Positions 11,701 through 24,479 of a stretch of 64,000 nucleotides of DNA are shown in pieces; positions within the stretch are counted from its first letter, which is position 1; each line of letters begins with the position of its first letter. Made by a program: the position numbers and the translations under genes. This stretch comes from Blastomyces gilchristii SLH14081. Its lineage: Eukaryota; Ascomycota; Eurotiomycetes; Onygenales; Ajellomycetaceae. Below the pieces are notes generated by a model. It was given only the letters and a program-made list of their open reading frames with translations, was not told the DNA's origin and made no database searches. The stretch is taken from NCBI RefSeq assembly GCF_000003855.2, contig NW_003101675.1, positions 272,791 to 336,790 on the forward strand. Direction: 5' to 3'.

Positions 11701-12051
11701 TCCACCCGCTCCTCGACACCAAGCCACACCCCCTTTACCCCATCAACCACCACCTCCTCCTCCCCTTCATCACAACAACCAGCAGCACCAGCACCATCAC
11801 CAGCACCACAACCACAACCACAACCCCCAGAAAGCCCCCTCGCCGCCCCACAACCAACCCGCACCTCCATAATCCCACCACCAAGCACCATGCCCGTGGG
11901 AGGCATGTGGTCACCGGAGATGGGGATCAAGTTTGGACCGCCGGCGTCACATGCGCAGATGAATGTGCCGGGGCAGGCGGAGGAGGGGCAGCAGATGCAG
12001 ATGCCGATGCCTGGGAGGTGGGATGCGAGTCTGGGGGTTAGGTTTTCGTAG
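8721..12051 (+). CDS. palA: pH-response regulator PalA/Rim20 (BRO1-domain scaffold)
   Basis: Seven exons: 8721-8728, 8852-9089, 9198-9252, 9337-10231, 10303-10877, 10955-11360 and 11466-12051. All phases agree, giving 920 residues. Exon 1 is only 8 nt and joins to MASNILPLPLRRSH. A BRO1 domain follows (about residues 1-360), with FAEDLLIIDRLRTDAINVQE and GDYGIKSDTINTEWIHHMTA, then a coiled V domain containing REFPMQRIEASQFEDLF. The Gln/Pro/His-rich tail (about 740-920) ends near the stop. PalA works at endosomal membranes with ESCRT-III and binds YPXL/I motifs of PacC, promoting the signalling cleavage of PacC at alkaline pH. Family knowledge supports the role; order and length fit Aspergillus PalA. 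Intron 1 contains a (TA)n tract next to its acceptor. Confidence 0.95.
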
Positions 12052-12690
12052 GGGTGTTTTGTTTTGTTTTGTGGGATTTTATGGATGGGGCCCCGTATGT
12101 TATATGAGGCATGGGTGGGGGGGGGGGTGTTTCTTTGATTGAAATCTTTAGCGGGTTTTCCATTTTTACGTAGTGATGTTTATGTTTCATTTTTTCATAG
12201 TTTGTATAGCGATTTAGACCGGAAACCCCTCTTGCATTCTGTTCTATATAAGCGGGAAGGGTAGTTAACTATTTTATTTCTTTCCCCCCTCCCTTTTTTT
12301 TTTCCTTATAAATAAACCTTTTTCCATTCCATACTTGCGGGAACCCAAGCATAGAAGGGTCAAAGTCAAGATGATTAAAATCTAAACTATACACAAACAT
12401 TGATTGACCTGGAGATAATTAATCAATCATATGACATCTAAATTATCCTGAGCAATGAATGACATTCCGGTTTCCACTCACTTTAGGCCAGAGACGGAGT
12501 AGCTTGAGAAAATGACCAGTGTAATCAAATCAAATGAAAATCTGCTGTTTGGGAAAAGGGGGCCTAGCTGGCGGCCTTCTCGCCCAAACTACAGACATGA
12601 AGCCTCAGGGGGCAGTGATACTATGGGTTTTGACGGGATCTAGCTATATCTATATACCCTCTCCTTTTAAGAGCAAGTGAAACTTATAGA

Positions 12691-12711
12691 TGTGTGTGTG
12701 TGTGTGTGTGT
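12691..12711. repeat. (TG)n microsatellite
   Basis: About ten TG units followed by TATAATTCC. Confidence 0.9.
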
Positions 12712-12952
12712 ATAATTCCATTTCAAGGAACTGACTGGCCCCTAGGAAAATGATGATGAGGAAAAAACAGAATCTAAAACCAGGTAAGACAGTTTTAAAA
12801 TCAAAAGAGAGACCGCAAGAATATAATATATACATAAATAACAGAGAAACCCAACGCGCATCCTCGAAAATGAGAATGTGGAAAGCGAATGAATATATGT
12901 ATAATGAAGAGATAACTGTATATATATATGTATGAGAAACAAAGGAGAAATA

Positions 12953-12989
12953 CAAGAACAAGAACAAGAACAAGAACAAGAACAAGAAT
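12953..12989. repeat. (CAAGAA)n hexanucleotide repeat
   Basis: About six near-perfect copies of CAAGAA in the palA-metR intergenic region. Confidence 0.88.
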
Positions 12990-13804
12990 AACATGACAAA
13001 ACTAAGACAAAATACCTCCCATCCCTCATGTATATATAGAACAAAACATCCCTCCCGTGACCTGTGAAAGACACACCACCCCGCCCATAGATAACAAAAA
13101 ATAATATATTTCAAGAAAAAAACATATTCCCTCTTTCAAACCAAGAATAGAACCATGTCAAATATTAAATCATCTACGGATGCATATATATATATATATA
13201 TATGCGACACAACAATAGGACATAGGCACTCCCCCCCCGCCCCCGCCCCCACTCTCTCTTTCTCATACCCGGGAACGTCTTCCCTTCCTCACTTCGGAGA
13301 GAGGTGGAGGAGGGAAGTCTCGATCCCAGATATTTTGACCGGCGTCTCGATGGACGAATAGATGAATCCAACGGAATTCTCACTCTCTCCCTCTTTTTTG
13401 TATTTCTTCATCTTCTTCCTTATTCTTTTAAAATATTCCACGCGGTACTAGGGGAAAGGGGCTGGTGGGTGGTGGGTGGCGGAGAGCCGGTGCTTGGCAT
13501 ATCGGCAATATATAGAGTAGACTTGGTTGCTAAGAGGAAAATATGGCAGGTAATCAAAAAAGGAATCTTCAAGCGGAATGCGCGCGTCCCAAAACGCCCC
13601 AAAAGGAAGCGGTAGAGAAGGCAGAAAGTGACTGGAGCACTTATAAATTGCGTTAAAACGTGACAGGACGTGGCATGACATGACACATTCCAAGGCGGCC
13701 GTGAACGCATTGATGGTTGACGGCAAGCGTTTGCTGTGCGTGTCGAGTTTTTAGCAAGACCGTAAACAAAACGAAGATTTTAAAACTTTTCGCCACTTCT
13801 ATTA

Positions 13805-15349
13805 CTACGCCGCTCTCGTCTCAACATTGCCTGATGGTTTTTGTTGTTCTTGCTGATGCGCCGCCTCGGTGCTGGCGCGGTACTTATCGAACATGCCTGC
13901 AATATCACCATCGCCAAGGGCACCGCCATTCTTTTCCGTGATGAGATTCTTCAGCCACCGGTTCTCCATCTCGAGCTGGGTGATGCGCGCTTCAAGCGCC
14001 GCGTTCTTGGCCGTGACGTCCTTGACGGTGCGTTCCATGTTCTTTTCGCGTTCCTTTTTCTTGATGCGAAAGCGGGCGCTGGCGGCTGTGTTGCGGCGTC
14101 GTTTATCTTCTTCCTGTGCGAGACGTGCGGCTTCATCAATGCTTTGGCTTCCGGGTGTCATAGCGTCTTGTTTCCGTTTGGTGCCTTGATTCATATGTGT
14201 CGATGTTGCTGTGGACGGGGATGGTGAAGGGTTTGATGGAGACATCGCCGGGGCGGGCTGCGATGTGATCAAACGATCGAGGTTGCCGTGGGGTAACGGA
14301 GTTCCATTGTGATTGGAGCCTTGTGGTTGAGATGGATAGGCAGGTGTCTGCAGGGGCAGCATTGGCGAAGGATAACCAGTCGTGTAGTTGGGGAGGTTGA
14401 AGTCTGGATCATTCTCATTAGCCTGCCTGTCAAACCAGGTGGTTACGAAAGCGCATCCATCCAATTCACTCCCCCCGCAACAGCAGAACAAGCAAAAAAA
14501 GCGGGGAGAGTCCAGGGAAGTTCCTATTTCAAACTACAAGACTCTCTCAAGCAATCCACCATTGGATAGATGGATGATGGAACAACCAGACGCAGCTGTC
14601 ACGTGGCAGTGTGTGCTGTGTGAGCGCCAGCATGTGCTTCCCGCGTCTTGCAGCGGGTAGAAGCCATAAAAGGAGCTTAGGCTTCCACACCATGCGCTGA
14701 TCGCGCGCAGCAAGGATAGAAACTAGGTATGAGAGCAGCCAGACTAGGGGTTGTGGAGGAGAAGAAGAGCAGGGCTGTGTGGGGTGCCATCCGTGTTGAT
14801 ACCTGATAGGGCAGAGCTAGCGGCAACGGGGAGAAGTGGAAAAGCATTGCAAAATCGCCCAGTCGTGCATCGAATACCCCAGAGGAATAGCCGTGGATAG
14901 GCTGAGACTATCAAAATGGGGAAAAAATACACAGCAAGTGTATTTACCATTGATGACTCAAAAGTGCTGGGCGAGGGGAGGTCTGCAAAAAACCGCGAAA
15001 AAGAAAAGAAAAGATGATAACGACGTAGTAGACAAAATAACTCACCATTAAGCATATCAATGTATTTTACACTTTTCCCATCACCTGAAACCGTTGTCGA
15101 TGAGTCCTTATTACTCCGCATATCGGTTCCTTCACCGTCAAACTTCACGGGCATGTCCACTGGCAGATCGCCTACGGGATCGAAGTCGAGGAATTCTGCA
15201 TTCGTGAACAGGGCCAATTCCGCATCGACGTCGAATAGAGCCTGCTGCTCCTGTTCCTGCTGTGCCAGGTCATACGGAGATGGAATGGTATTGAGGTCGT
15301 TTAGGTATTGCGAGAAATTAGGCGCCCGCCGCCCGTTATAGCCTGACAT
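13805..15349 (-). CDS. metR: MetR/CYS3-like bZIP activator of sulfur metabolism
   Basis: Three exons on the minus strand: 15349-15046, 14982-14948 and 14422-13805, phases consistent, 318 residues. The start at 15349 gives MSGYNGRRAPNFSQYLNDLN, the N-terminus typical of Aspergillus MetR; an in-frame ATG at 15403 would add 18 residues. The C-terminal part has the basic region KRRRNTAASARFRIKKKERE followed by a leucine zipper ending LEMENRWLKNLI. The family binds sulfur-assimilation promoters and is controlled by SCF-Met30-type ubiquitination. Exon 2 is only 35 nt, and intron 2 (14947-14423, 525 nt) is long for this genome, so extra exon sequence there cannot be ruled out. The middle segment is Pro/Ser-rich and presumably activating. 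Confidence 0.88.
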
Positions 15350-15852
15350 GACTCTCTTCTGGTGACAGATCGAGCCCCCCAGAAATATGAACTCCCCCTG
15401 CAACGAAAGAGTGGCTTCTGTTTACACTTCTTGTTTTCTGAGTTTCCCCAATAATATCTTAACACGCTCTGTATATATGCGTTGTACGGATTGCTCTGGG
15501 GCGTTGAACGGAGATGGGGAAATAACTGGATTGGATAGCGTCGTGGTTCGAGAGCCGACTGGGGAAGGTTGGCTGGCGGTATCCGGCGATATATTGCGAT
15601 ATACTGCGGGGGTTGGGTTGGATGAAGGGCGATGGTTATTTGGCGAGAGAGAGAGTACGAGAGGGAAACAGGTGAGATAAGTGGGCGGGTAAGTGGTTTT
15701 GGGAGGCGTGGGCTTTTGTGTGACAGCCGAGAGGTCGTGGGGTGGATGAAGCCAGACTCGGCGCTATCTTTGTCATCACACTGCGTGGGATGTTTCCTTC
15801 CTCTCTGCAGGAATTAGAAAAGTCGGTAAGCCCCCCGATCTCGTTATGTAAG
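15350..15852. other. metR upstream region up to the isochore edge
   Basis: GC-normal DNA between the metR start and the first transposon. It presumably contains the 5' UTR and promoter of metR. No other gene recognised. Confidence 0.45.
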
Positions 15853-15854
15853 TA

Positions 15855-16495
15855 CGGAGGGCGCTATCAAAAGAATTGCACTGGCAAAAAGACAGCTAGA
15901 CAGTATCACAAATCTTGGCAGAAATTCACACTGTAATTTATACTGAATATTCAGTTCTTGATTATTCATTGTCTTCACTGCTATCTTTTTAATGTGTAAT
16001 CTGCTTGCCAATCTCACCTCACAGTCAGATGAGTATTCTATTTCTTCATCTGCTCATACTGTCTTTCTTCTCTATATTCATTGTCATTTTCTAACTCTAT
16101 AATCTTTATTAATCATGTTAAATTTTTATAAGAATAGTATCTTTAATGCTACTACTTCTCTGAGTTATTCAGTCAGATTTAAGAGCATCTCTAAGTCATT
16201 TATTGTGAAGTATAATATGTGATAGTTCAGGATTAAATCCATGTTCAATTGCATGTTTATATATACAGTTGATTTGACTCTTTGAGATCTGAGTGATTTT
16301 CGTGATTTCAGCATTTAACTTCTTAAAATAGAGTGATTTAAGAGTCACTATAAAAGCTCTTGTAGTCAGACAATCTTATATAAATAGAATGCAGAGTGAT
16401 TAGAAGCTAAATATAATTACTTATTAAAACATAGTAGTATTTCTTAGCTATATCATTAAATCTGAGTAGTGTAATTCTTTTGATAGCATTCTTTA
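15855..16495. mobile_element. Tc1/mariner-like TIR element (non-autonomous or decayed)
   Basis: Terminal inverted repeats of 28 bp: the left begins CGGAGGGCGCTATCAAAAGA (15855-15882) and the right is its complement at 16468-16495. They differ only by transitions of the C-to-T/G-to-A type. Both ends are flanked by TA (15853-15854 and 16496-16497), the duplication typical of the Tc1/mariner superfamily. The 585-bp interior is AT-rich with no readable transposase. The left TIR keeps its CpG and GG sites while the right TIR has lost most. Confidence 0.72.
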
Positions 16496-16789
16496 TAGAG
16501 TAGATCTCATGAGGCTCTATATTAACATCAGACAGACCTTGCTAGCTTAAAATACTGTGACAGATTGTGACAGTCTGACAGGTAAGTAGAATTGATTTGC
16601 AATTGATAATTTATTAAATAAATTATAATAGTATACCTTTTTAAATTAAACTGTATTAATATAAAAGTATTGATAACTTTTATCAATTGTAAGAGGTTCA
16701 CACTAAATAAATCAGTATTAAGATATAGATCTTATATAATAAAAGTGAAAAATATTAGAGAAGAAAAAAAGAGAAAGTATAAGAATCAG

Positions 16790-17210
16790 TTATTATTATT
16801 ATTATTATTCTTCAATTATAGATGTATATAGTCAGAGACTATAATATCTACCTGAAAACTTTTAGTTCTCAGAGCTTTTCTAATATCTATAAAGTTAACT
16901 ATTGTATATTTATCAATTTGAGATATACAAAATCAGAAAATTTCAGCTCAGAATATAAAAACTCTTTATAAATTACAGTATTTTAGCATCTTCTAATACT
17001 TTGAAATTATTTAGAAATATCATGATAAAAGAAAAGAGAACAGAGTCTTAAAGAGAGATATATTAAATAAGTAGATAGAAAAAAACAGAAAAGAAAAGAA
17101 AAAGTACAGTAAAGAGAGACTATAATAAAATAAAATTATTAACAGATAGTGTATAGCTGTTTTAACAGACTATATCTAATTAATTTTCACCTCTTCATAT
17201 TCAGATATAT
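16790..17210 (-). mobile_element. LINE 3' fragment (copy 0), 5'-truncated
   Basis: The (TTA)n run at its left end is the complement of the LINE (TAA)n tail, and the rest matches the 3' end of the LINEs at 35.6 and 40.3 kb in reverse. It is flanked by an unusually long direct repeat of about 99 bp (16,691-16,789 and 17,211-17,311), interpreted as the target-site duplication. Confidence 0.8.
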
Positions 17211-19425
17211 GAGAGGCCTACACTGAATAGATTGATATAATATATAGATCTTATAATACAAAGTGAAAAACATTAAAGAAGGAAAGAAAAGAGAGAAAGT
17301 GTGAGAATCAGCAATTGAAATGAATATTTATACACATACATAGTAGTGTACACAGTGAAGCTTCAGGGCAGAAGAATAGAAATTTCATAGGTTTTCAGCT
17401 GAGAATCAGTGACTGAGAATCAGAACAGTAGAAATCTGTGAAGTATAATAAAATAGTCTATATAATTGATTAGACACAGCCTGTTATATTAACTTCTTCT
17501 TTTCAGAAATGAGATTGTATATAGTTCTCATCAGTCAAGAGCTACTGTTTCAGATAATATGAAGCTCAGAGTTCAGATTGAGTAATCATAGTTAACTTAT
17601 TTCACAAGATATTGTTAGCTGCAGCTGCAGAGTCTCTTACTAAGAATATTCTCAATCTCTTACTTAAGTTCATTGTCTTCTTCTATAATCTCTGATAACT
17701 GTCAATTGAAAGTTAGTTGAGAAGAGAACGGATCAGTGATAGTGCAGTGAAGTAAGCTTATATGAAAGACATTATAAATCTTTGATAATATATCAAGACA
17801 GTACTTATAACTGTCTAGAATTTCTATCATTATATGTTTAACATAGCAGTAATTCAGTGTATGAGATGAGTGTGTGATTTGTATATTCTTAAGATTTAAT
17901 TATATCAGGTCTTCTATATCATATTACTCAGTAGAATCTCAGTGAACATTAGTTCAATCTTCTTAATTCTGTTTAGTACTCATCATAAAGGCTTCTGCTT
18001 AATTACAAGTATTTCAGAGCTTTATTACTATATTATCAGTGATCTGAATCAGACTGCAGAGATTCAGTGTGAAATATATAATCTTTAGAAGATTTAATAT
18101 CTGCAGGAAAGATTGTGTATATATCAGATTATAAGTATTCAGCTCTGAGTAGCTTCTACTGTTATTTATTCAGTTCTGTATCTTCTTCTTCTTTCATTTC
18201 TTCTGTCTCTACTCTCTCTGTCTTAGCTTCTGATTCTGCAGGTTCTGCACTCTTCTTCAATTTTTCTATACACACATGTACACATTTCTATATTGACATT
18301 TCAGTCAATCTTGTGATAAATGATATTAATGTCATACACAGAGTGATAGAGAAATTGAAGATATGTACAGTATTATTATGAGAGCAGCTTGTGATTCTTG
18401 AATTTCTTACAGATCTTGAGTTTTGAGATTTTCTTTCTTTTTGATATTTTTCAGATGATATGATGTTGAAAATAGATTAAATATATAATATATGAAAATA
18501 AATGAGATCTGTATGATAATATTTATCTTTTACAGCTAACTTTTACAGTTGATAATTAATTCATTATTCTCTTTTCTTTCTTATACTTTTTCTTTGTCTG
18601 CTAGTTACTACTCTTATACAATCTCTATATAATACAGCATTCAGTGACTAGGTTCAGCAGCTTTCATCTTGTGATTCTGTCTCATGCATTATACTATCTC
18701 TCTTCACTCACTCAGATCACTACAGTGAACAGCTCATTGAAACTAATCTCATCTGATCTCTGAGTGTTCTCAGAAGTTATAATGACTTAGTCTCATGCAT
18801 TCACAGCTGTTTCAGATACTTCATCCTCTGTTATTTTTGCAATTGAACTAATATAAATAGTTGAATTCAACTCTGAATTTCTTTTTCTTCTGTAATCTGA
18901 TTCATGTACAAGTCTGCTACTCTGAGACTGTTCTTTATCACATTATATTCACTGTCTATAGTGTGTTATTATATGACTGACTACAGTCTCATCACTTATT
19001 GAAGTGTAATGTTTGTCTGATTTCTTCATTTCTTCTCATTCTTTTCTTATAATTGTGAAAAGATCAGAATAAGTGAGATTGTCTGATTTATAAGAGTCTA
19101 TGATTTCTCTTACTTTACAAGACTTTTCAATTATAAGTCTCTTCTTTTTCAATGCTGATGAGAGTGCTGTAGATGATTGTAATCTACTCAGATCTTATAT
19201 CTTTATCTTTATAAGATGTGAATCATTTATCAAGTTGTATAAGATCTGTCTCTTTGATTCCTTCAATGTGTATATTCTCAGAGAATGTGATTTAAGTATT
19301 TTATAGAACTTAAATTATCTAGATTGAAACTTCTCAGAACTCTCATTGCATATAAGAATTCATGTTCTTATCTTGAGACTTGATTTCTTAACTAGTAAGT
19401 CTTGTATTCTTTTCAATTGAATTAC

Positions 19426-22400
19426 TCAGTTCAGAAGTAACTTGTTAGCTTTTATACATGTGTGACTGATCTCTTTCAATCTTGATTTCATGTCTGCAAC
19501 TGCTATGTCTGTGACTGTTGTATCTGCAACTATTATTTCTACTGTGTCTGCAACTGATACATCTGCAACTGCTGTTCTCTCTCTCATCTTTTCTGAAGCA
19601 TTCTTCAGAATGCGCGGATGCAATTCATACAACAGATAGAATGATGAATGCTTGAAGACTGCATGCTGTTGAATCTGTATGATTAATAGTGCCTGTCTAA
19701 GATATTCATCTCATAGTCTTATAGACTTGCTCACTAGATATTTTATCAGCATGTTATTCAAGATTTTATTCAAGCATTTCACTTTCTCATTTATTTACAG
19801 ATGATATGACATTGTTCTACAATATCTTATCTATAACTGACTCATAAAATGTCTCACTGCTTCTTCTACAAGATTCATATCATTATCAGTTAGAATCTCA
19901 TATAATATTTCATAGTTAATATAGATCTCATTATGTAGAAACTTCATCATCATCTTCTCTATCATCTCTGAAACTGCTTTTACAACTGGTCAGTCAGTAG
20001 TGTAGTCAATAGTAGTAATTATTGAATGATTTTCATTTGATATTCATAGTAATATATCTATAAGATTCATTCTTCATTATTTAAATAGTTGTATTATACA
20101 TTTTATCTAATGTTGTACTTTCTCATATTCTAATTCTTTTCTAGATTCTTTCACAATCGGATAATTCAGGCACTTGTGAGCATATATCTGAATGTTCTCA
20201 GCTATACTTGATCAGTACACTCTTAATTGAAGTACACTCATGAGTTCAGAGCTTTCTAAGTGACTGAATTCCTTGTGCATGTGAGTTATTAAGTTATATC
20301 TAAATAAATGTTTCAGATAGAGAGCTTCTGCATATTCTAGATTACAGTAAAGCATAATATCATTTTTTAATTTTCTCAGCTTAAAGTTCAGAAGTATCTC
20401 TTCTATCACTTTCATAAGATACTTATTATCTGATATCTTATCATTCTTTAAGCAAGAGATTATTGCATTCACTCATTCTGATTCCTTGCATTCTTTCAGT
20501 GTGTTTAATACAAACTTCTCTTATATCTGATTTACAGAACTCTCACTCATGAAATCAGATCTGTGACTGATTGCATCAGATATCACAGTATCTGATCTCT
20601 TTCAGTATTTAATATGAAGATTATACACTTAAAACTCTGAGATTCAACATACTAAGTATTTGAAAGATTTTATTATCAATTATAGATAGATAAGACTTTT
20701 GTGATCTGTGATCATCATTATTATATATCTGTTATCAATATCTCTATCTTATAATGCCAGTATGTGCTTAATCACTTGCAATTCCTTTTTATACACTGAG
20801 TAATTGAGCTCAGTGTCTGATAGTTTTCTATCATTATATATCACTGAGTGCAGCTTGCTGTTCTTACTCATCTGTAGAAGAGTGTCTCTAATAGCTCATT
20901 TAAATGCATCTATCTTGATATAGAAAGGTTTATCACAATCTGATTAAATAAGTACTGAGAATGTTATCATATATTCTCTCAGTGTGAGAAAAGCCTCTTC
21001 ACACACAGCATTTCAGATAATTAAATGAAACTTCTTCTTTCACAGATTAGTATTCATTTCTCTTAAGAGATCTGAGAGTGATGCAGCTATTCATATGAAA
21101 TCCTTGATGAATCTGCAGTAGTATGAGATTAATTCAAGGAATTATTGTATATAATATACATTTCTCAGCTGCAGCTAATTTGCTATGACATTTAATTTCT
21201 TCAGAATGAGATGTATATAGTTATCACTCATCACATGTCTCATGAACTTCAACTCTTTCATTTCAAACATACACTTGATTAATTTAATATAGAGCTTATA
21301 CTCTGTCAGAGTTGTAAACACTTCATTAAGATACTTCAGATATTCATTATATAAGTTTGAGAAGACTAGAATATGATTCAGATATACAAGATATGATGTT
21401 TCATTCTATTTATAAAGAATTGTATTCATCATTATTTGAAAGATGATAGATGCATTTATTAGATTAAATAATATTATCAGAAATTCAAACTTCTCTAATT
21501 ATATAATAAATACAGTTCACAGTACTGACAGTTCATCTATATAAATCTGTCAATATTCTGAGAGAAGATTAATCTTTAATAGATATCAGGTATTTTCAAC
21601 TGTATTCAACTGTTATTGAATTTATAATAATAAGTATCTATTCTTGATTGTAAGCTTATTAAGTGCTTGATAATTAATACACATTCATCACTTCTCATCT
21701 GCCTTTTTCATGAATAGAACTAAGAAGTCTCATATGCTTAATGAGAGTTATATGAGATCATGTTCTAGAAGGTCTGTGATCTGATACTTCTGTTCTTCAA
21801 GATGCATTTGCAACAGAGAGTATGCATTTTAATTGACTGATTTCACATTCTCTGTGTCAATCTCATGTATAAATCCTCATTCTGATGACAATTCTGATGA
21901 AAGATCTACTTAAAAGATCTTTTTATACTTCTTCAGAAGTTTCTTCATACACTTATTCTGCTGTATATTCTTTATCTTGATTTTCTTCTCTTCTGAGTTC
22001 TGTATGATATACAGACTGCTTTCAGATGAGATCTTGTAAATCATTCTCTTTACTTATTAGTGTGTAAGCAGATTTAATTCTTCTATATCAGAGATATGAA
22101 ATGTTCTTCTCATATCAGTTGATAGAATTATATGAACTGTTTTCTTTCTATTAGTTAACTATATATGATATGTACATCATTGAATCTGCAGATTGAATCT
22201 TTAAAATCAATTGAGTCTGAGAATAAGATCATATTTCATATTCTGCAGCTCTTACACTTAAATATAGCAAGATCATTCTCTAAAGTGTAAGGAAACTCTT
22301 ACTCTTGCAGATGATATTAAATATCAGTTATCAGATAATCTTATATATCAGAGATTCTTCACTCAGCAGATCTCTTTTAGTCTTCAGATTATATAATTAT

Positions 22401-22570
22401 TAATATATTATATAGAAGCTTCTATATTCACTAACACTTTTACAGTTATCTCTCAATTCTTATTCAAGTGCTCTTTATATATTAACATTTCAGATCTCAA
22501 GACATTGAGATAAGTATTCACTTCATCATTCTTATTCATATCTCATTCAGAAGTCTACTTTCTCTGAGCA
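19426..22570 (-). pseudogene. gypsy A1 pol remnants (RT, RNase H, integrase)
   Basis: Reading the minus strand with stops tolerated gives the RT block VLFMKKADEK**MCINYQAL (TGG and CGA turned to TGA) at 21,720-21,661. The integrase region runs from about 20,470 to 19,430, including IQIQQHAVFKHSSFYLLYEL just before an acidic Val-Ala-Asp-rich tail. Order protease-RT-RNase H-integrase is that of Ty3/gypsy. Non-functional. Confidence 0.75.
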
Positions 22571-22574
22571 TTTA

Positions 22575-23108
22575 TGTAATATAACGGAACCGAAGCAGTG
22601 ACTAGTCGGCGGTGTCATGTAGAGATAGTTGTTTGAGAAGCTGTATAAGTGAGCTTGACTATCTTGCTTAAATAGTGAGCTTGTAGGCTACAGAGTTATT
22701 GTAAGAATATCACAGATATGATACTTAGTATACTAAGAAGATTGTATGAGACATGCAGTAACTCTTGTATATATTTCAGTAGAAGAAAAAACAAATTACT
22801 GACTTCTTTGATAAGAAGTCAGCATCTAGCTATTCTATATAGACAATGAGCAGATACTCTTCTCTCATTTCATAAGTAAGAATAGCTGAAGTGATATCTC
22901 AGTGATGTCTTACTATCAAGAAAAAGTAATCTGCTGACCTTGTATAGAAGTGAGGTTCTTATATTTATCAATCAGATCTTTCTATGATATATCTGAATGA
23001 TATCATAGAGTGATTGAAAACTGATTCAGATAAGATGAAATCATCTGCATGAAAGTGATAAGCTGTGTGAAACTGCAGTGAGATCTTGATATAATTAGAG
23101 ATATGACA
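22575..23108 (-). repeat. LTR of element B (left, 3' LTR)
   Basis: 534 bp, TG...CA ends. It aligns without length change to the right LTR; the last ~100 bp have lost nearly all CG, CC and GG that the right copy keeps. Confidence 0.9.
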
Positions 23109-23640
23109 ATGCTCTTCTCTTTAAGAGCATAGTTTCAATACTCTTAAGATTATCAGATTAGAAATTATCTTTATTATATAGTAATAATTATCAACTGATT
23201 GATAGTATATATACTGTATAAAGAAATAGATGAGTTTTTCTGCTGACTGTGTAGATCTTTCTTTTCTCATCTTCATTCAAATTAAATGTGTGATAAGTGA
23301 GTTTCTTATATATTGATTTAAAATGTGAAAAATGTAGTTAATAAGTGACTTACAGATCTCTCATTATATTCTGTTCTATATATGAAATTCTCTGTAAAAG
23401 TGATGAATTTTAGAGACAAAGTTAACAGTAGTAGTAGGATTTTTTGAAAAGATTTCTCTTTCTTTATAACACATTTTTCTCCTCTCTCTCTTCATCTGTA
23501 ACAGTGAGTGCATGAGAGCATCATTCTTGAGAGATAATAAGAAGCTTATTCTGATATTTTCTAGTGAATAATAAATGTCTTTGTGATGCAGCTGCAGTCT
23601 CTGTGATCATTAAGAAAGCCAGGTTGAAGGTGAAGACAGC

Positions 23641-23896
23641 TGTAAGAATAAGTGCTCGCGGCGATTATTCAGGTGTTTGCAGCTTGGCGTGATATGTACT
23701 GTTAACTACTAGAAGTGTTCACAGTAGAAAGATAAATATAGGGATCAAGTATATAATAGCATTCAAGCTGAGTTGTGAATAGTATTCGTGAACTCCAGTC
23801 TATATAGTTGTGTATAGCCAAGGGCCGCTAGCTCTATTGATTACATGAGAGATAGAAATAGGGGTAAAGGATCCGTGAGGAGCAGGATTTCTTACA
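23641..23896 (-). repeat. LTR of element C (left, 3' LTR)
   Basis: 256 bp; starts TGTAAGAATAAGTGCTCGCG and ends GGATTTCTTACA. Confidence 0.95.
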
Positions 23897-24479
23897 TATC
23901 TCTCTCTCTCTAAGACTTCATCCGCGAAGCCTTTCACTGAGTGACTTTATAGTCAGCTTAGCACTGCAGTGATACTCACTAAAAACTCTTCACATCTGTA
24001 AAAAACCTCAGTGAGGAAAAATCCCTTGTTATTACAAAGAGAAAAGAGTCTGTCACTCAGTTTCTTATTTCATGAGATTCTTTGTAATCTACAGATTCTT
24101 CTCTGACTATCATGCAGATTCATCTCACATCTTTCATATAGAAGGGTTTTGATTGACTCTCAATCATTTTCACAAGATTCTTGTGTGATCATCACATAGA
24201 TTCATCTTACAGGTGAATCACTCTCTGTGAGATCACTCTTATCAAAGAGAAATATTCATGAGTTGATCTTTCATTCATTCTTACAAATCATTGCTCTTTG
24301 ACACTGTAGAATTGTGAGGAATTTTTCATTCTTTCATCAACTCTGTAGAATTGTAGAATCAAGATATCTGCAGTCTGCAATCACTCTTTGTAGTTATATA
24401 GAAAGATTCAGGCCTGCAATTCATAATCACTCTTATTTACTAGAGTGATCTGACTGTTCTGTAGAATTACTCACAGTGT

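Larger units (their letters stand above)
12052..13804. other. intergenic, convergent 3' flanks of palA and metR-like gene
   Basis: This holds the 3' UTRs of two convergent genes and several simple repeats (listed separately), including a G-run at about 12118-12128 and (TA)n near 13186-13202. The open frames here are low-complexity and not gene-like. Confidence 0.5.
16498..22574 (-). mobile_element. Ty3/gypsy relic A1, left part
   Basis: Decayed gypsy element with pol on the minus strand, interrupted at 22,574 by element B and resuming at 39,514. The stretch from about 16,690 past 18,090 recurs in inverted orientation at about 48.0-51.6 kb (LTR-like and adjoining region). Moving right are integrase (about 19.4-20.5 kb), RNase H, reverse transcriptase (VLFMKKADEK then MCINYQAL at 21,720-21,661) and a protease-like region. 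A second copy lies at 42,595-45,790. The left LTR limit is not resolved; 16,498-16,690 shows nothing definite. Confidence 0.75.

Noticed and set aside
11670..11930. Gly/Val-rich minus-strand frame opposite palA exon 7
   Set aside because: Antisense of the low-complexity Pro/Gln tail of PalA; no independent support.
12650..13114. Hydrophobic frames over the palA-metR intergenic region
   Set aside because: Translations of microsatellites (Ser-Cys, Tyr-Ile, Phe-Leu runs) that look like membrane segments only because of T-rich repeats.
18115..19306. Plus-strand frames rich in Ser/Phe/Ile
   Set aside because: Antisense to decayed gypsy pol with no recognisable domain; composition explained by T-rich decay.
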